NCBI GenBank assembly: GCA_949286405.1
Contig: CASECH010000182.1
Span: forward strand, 1 to 6,406
DNA: 6,406 bases
Direction of reading: 5' to 3'
From: an uncultured bacterium
GTDB lineage: Bacteria > Cyanobacteriota > Vampirovibrionia > Gastranaerophilales > Gastranaerophilaceae
Positions within the stretch are counted from its first letter, which is position 1. Every line of letters begins with the position of its first letter. Shown one piece after another: positions 6,060 to 6,406 of the stretch. The notes beneath the pieces were generated by a model that was given only the letters and a program-made list of their open reading frames with translations, was not told where the DNA came from and did not search any database. Both the position numbers and the translations under genes were made by a program.

Positions 6060-6088
6060 ATTACGATATTTTATAATCGTAATTTTTT
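6060..6088 (+). terminator. Terminator-like hairpin in the divergent spacer
   Basis: ATTACGAT (6060-6067) and ATCGTAAT (6076-6083) form a perfect 8-bp stem with the loop ATTTTATA, followed by T through 6088. With a G-U pair and the flanking A/T runs the stem can extend to 12 bp. It lies 148 nt before the pilin-like start with no gene upstream on its strand, so it may end a small RNA, or insulate the downstream gene. Confidence 0.5.
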
Positions 6089-6182
6089 ATTATATCAAAT
6101 GCCAAGTAATATTAATATTTAGTTTGTTTTTTTGATTTATAAAAATAGAGTTGGTTTATAAGTTTTTTATCGTTATCTTAGC

Positions 6183-6206
6183 TTGACAGGTAACCTGTTG
6201 TATAAT
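6183..6206 (+). promoter_or_regulatory. Promoter region of the pilin-like gene with palindromic operator candidate
   Basis: A perfect TTGACA (6183-6188) and a perfect TATAAT (6201-6206) are present but only 12 nt apart, too close for a standard sigma70 promoter. An alternative -10, TAATAT (6206-6211), has 17-nt spacing but would start transcription inside the ribosome site. A 13-bp perfect palindrome, ACAGGT-A-ACCTGT (6186-6198), overlaps the TTGACA and fills the spacer. This is the layout of a repressor or activator site set against the -10 box. AAAAGGAG (6217-6224) is the ribosome site, 11 nt before the ATG. Confidence 0.55.
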
Positions 6207-6235
6207 AATATCTAGTAAAAGGAGTTTTTACAATT

Positions 6236-6406
6236 ATGAAGAAGACAGCTTTTACTTTGACGGAAATTTTAATATCAATTGCTATCATTGGTGTTGTGTC
6301 GATGTTAACTATGCCATCGATGATTACTGGGTACCAAAATAGGGCGAACGCAACTGCTCTTAGTAAGGCATATTCAACTTTAACGAATATTGTTTCTAAG
6401 GCACAA
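6236..6406 (+). CDS. Prepilin-like protein with type IV pilin N-terminus (partial)
   Basis: The first 57 residues are visible; the window ends inside the gene. MKKTA-FTLTEILISIAIIG is a class III prepilin signal: a short basic leader, then a Phe at mature position 1, Glu at mature position 5 (residue 10), and a hydrophobic helix to about residue 25. The prepilin peptidase PilD should cut before Phe6 and methylate it. The residue before the cut is Ala5, where Gly is usual; Ala is tolerated in some pseudopilins. After the helix, MPSMITGYQNRANATALSKA and the following YSTLTNIVSKAQ resemble the large set of pilin/GspH-like proteins typical of Gastranaerophilales. It may be a minor pilin or type II secretion pseudopilin at the cell envelope. 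The start is fixed by AAAAGGAG upstream and the leader itself. Confidence 0.88.
   Translation, partial: MKKTAFTLTEILISIAIIGVVSMLTMPSMITGYQNRANATALSKAYSTLTNIVSKAQ

Larger units (their letters stand above)
5871..6235. other. Divergent AT-rich intergenic region
   Basis: This 365-nt spacer separates the start of the amidohydrolase (minus) from the start of the pilin-like gene (plus). It contains the amidohydrolase ribosome site, a terminator-like hairpin at 6060-6088 with no gene to serve, and the promoter/palindrome of the pilin-like gene at 6183-6206. Only a 22-codon hydrophobic frame without a ribosome site (5919-5987, +) was seen between them, and I do not call it a gene. Confidence 0.7.

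Overview
The window is AT-rich and reads like a genome fragment of a non-photosynthetic cyanobacterial relative, most likely a gut-type Melainabacterium (Vampirovibrionia, order Gastranaerophilales). The reasons are a DUF3326 protein, a family typical of cyanobacteria; an amiC-murI gene pair arranged as in cyanobacteria; an AMIN-domain amidase of cyanobacterial build; and a terminal pilin-like gene with the MKK..FTLTEILI..IIGVVS N-terminus common in that lineage. The assignment is inference from family resemblance, about 70% sure.

Layout, left to right. Positions 1-144 hold the 3' end of a plus-strand gene of unknown function, closed by a strong intrinsic terminator at 189-216. A DUF3326 gene (233-1219, +) begins only 17 nt after that terminator. 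Its stop codon overlaps that of murI (1214-2026, -). murI is the second gene of a minus-strand pair with an AMIN/Amidase_3 cell-wall amidase (2039-3907), which has a near-consensus promoter (TTGAAA-17-TATAAT). Upstream on the same strand is a 75-residue stand-alone LuxR/GerE-type HTH regulator (3994-4221). It is followed by a divergent tRNA-Arg(ACG) gene (4370-4443, +) with its own extended -10 promoter and terminator.

Next comes a gene-poor stretch (4494-4898) with a second, orphan terminator at 4586-4611. Then comes a minus-strand TIM-barrel amidohydrolase (4899-5870) whose 3' flank looks like a frameshifted C-terminal extension (4741-4906). A 365-nt divergent intergenic region carries an orphan terminator-like hairpin (6060-6088) and a 13-bp palindrome beside the promoter of the last gene. 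That gene is a prepilin-like protein (6236 to the window end, +), cut by the window edge.

Functionally the core is cell-wall metabolism. MurI makes D-glutamate for peptidoglycan synthesis, AmiC-like amidase cleaves peptidoglycan between daughter cells, and the small LuxR-type regulator just upstream may control them. I saw no CRISPR array, insertion sequence, phage gene or defence system. The points most worth a second look are the frameshifted amidohydrolase tail, the terminator directly before the DUF3326 start, and the orphan terminators that hint at small RNAs.
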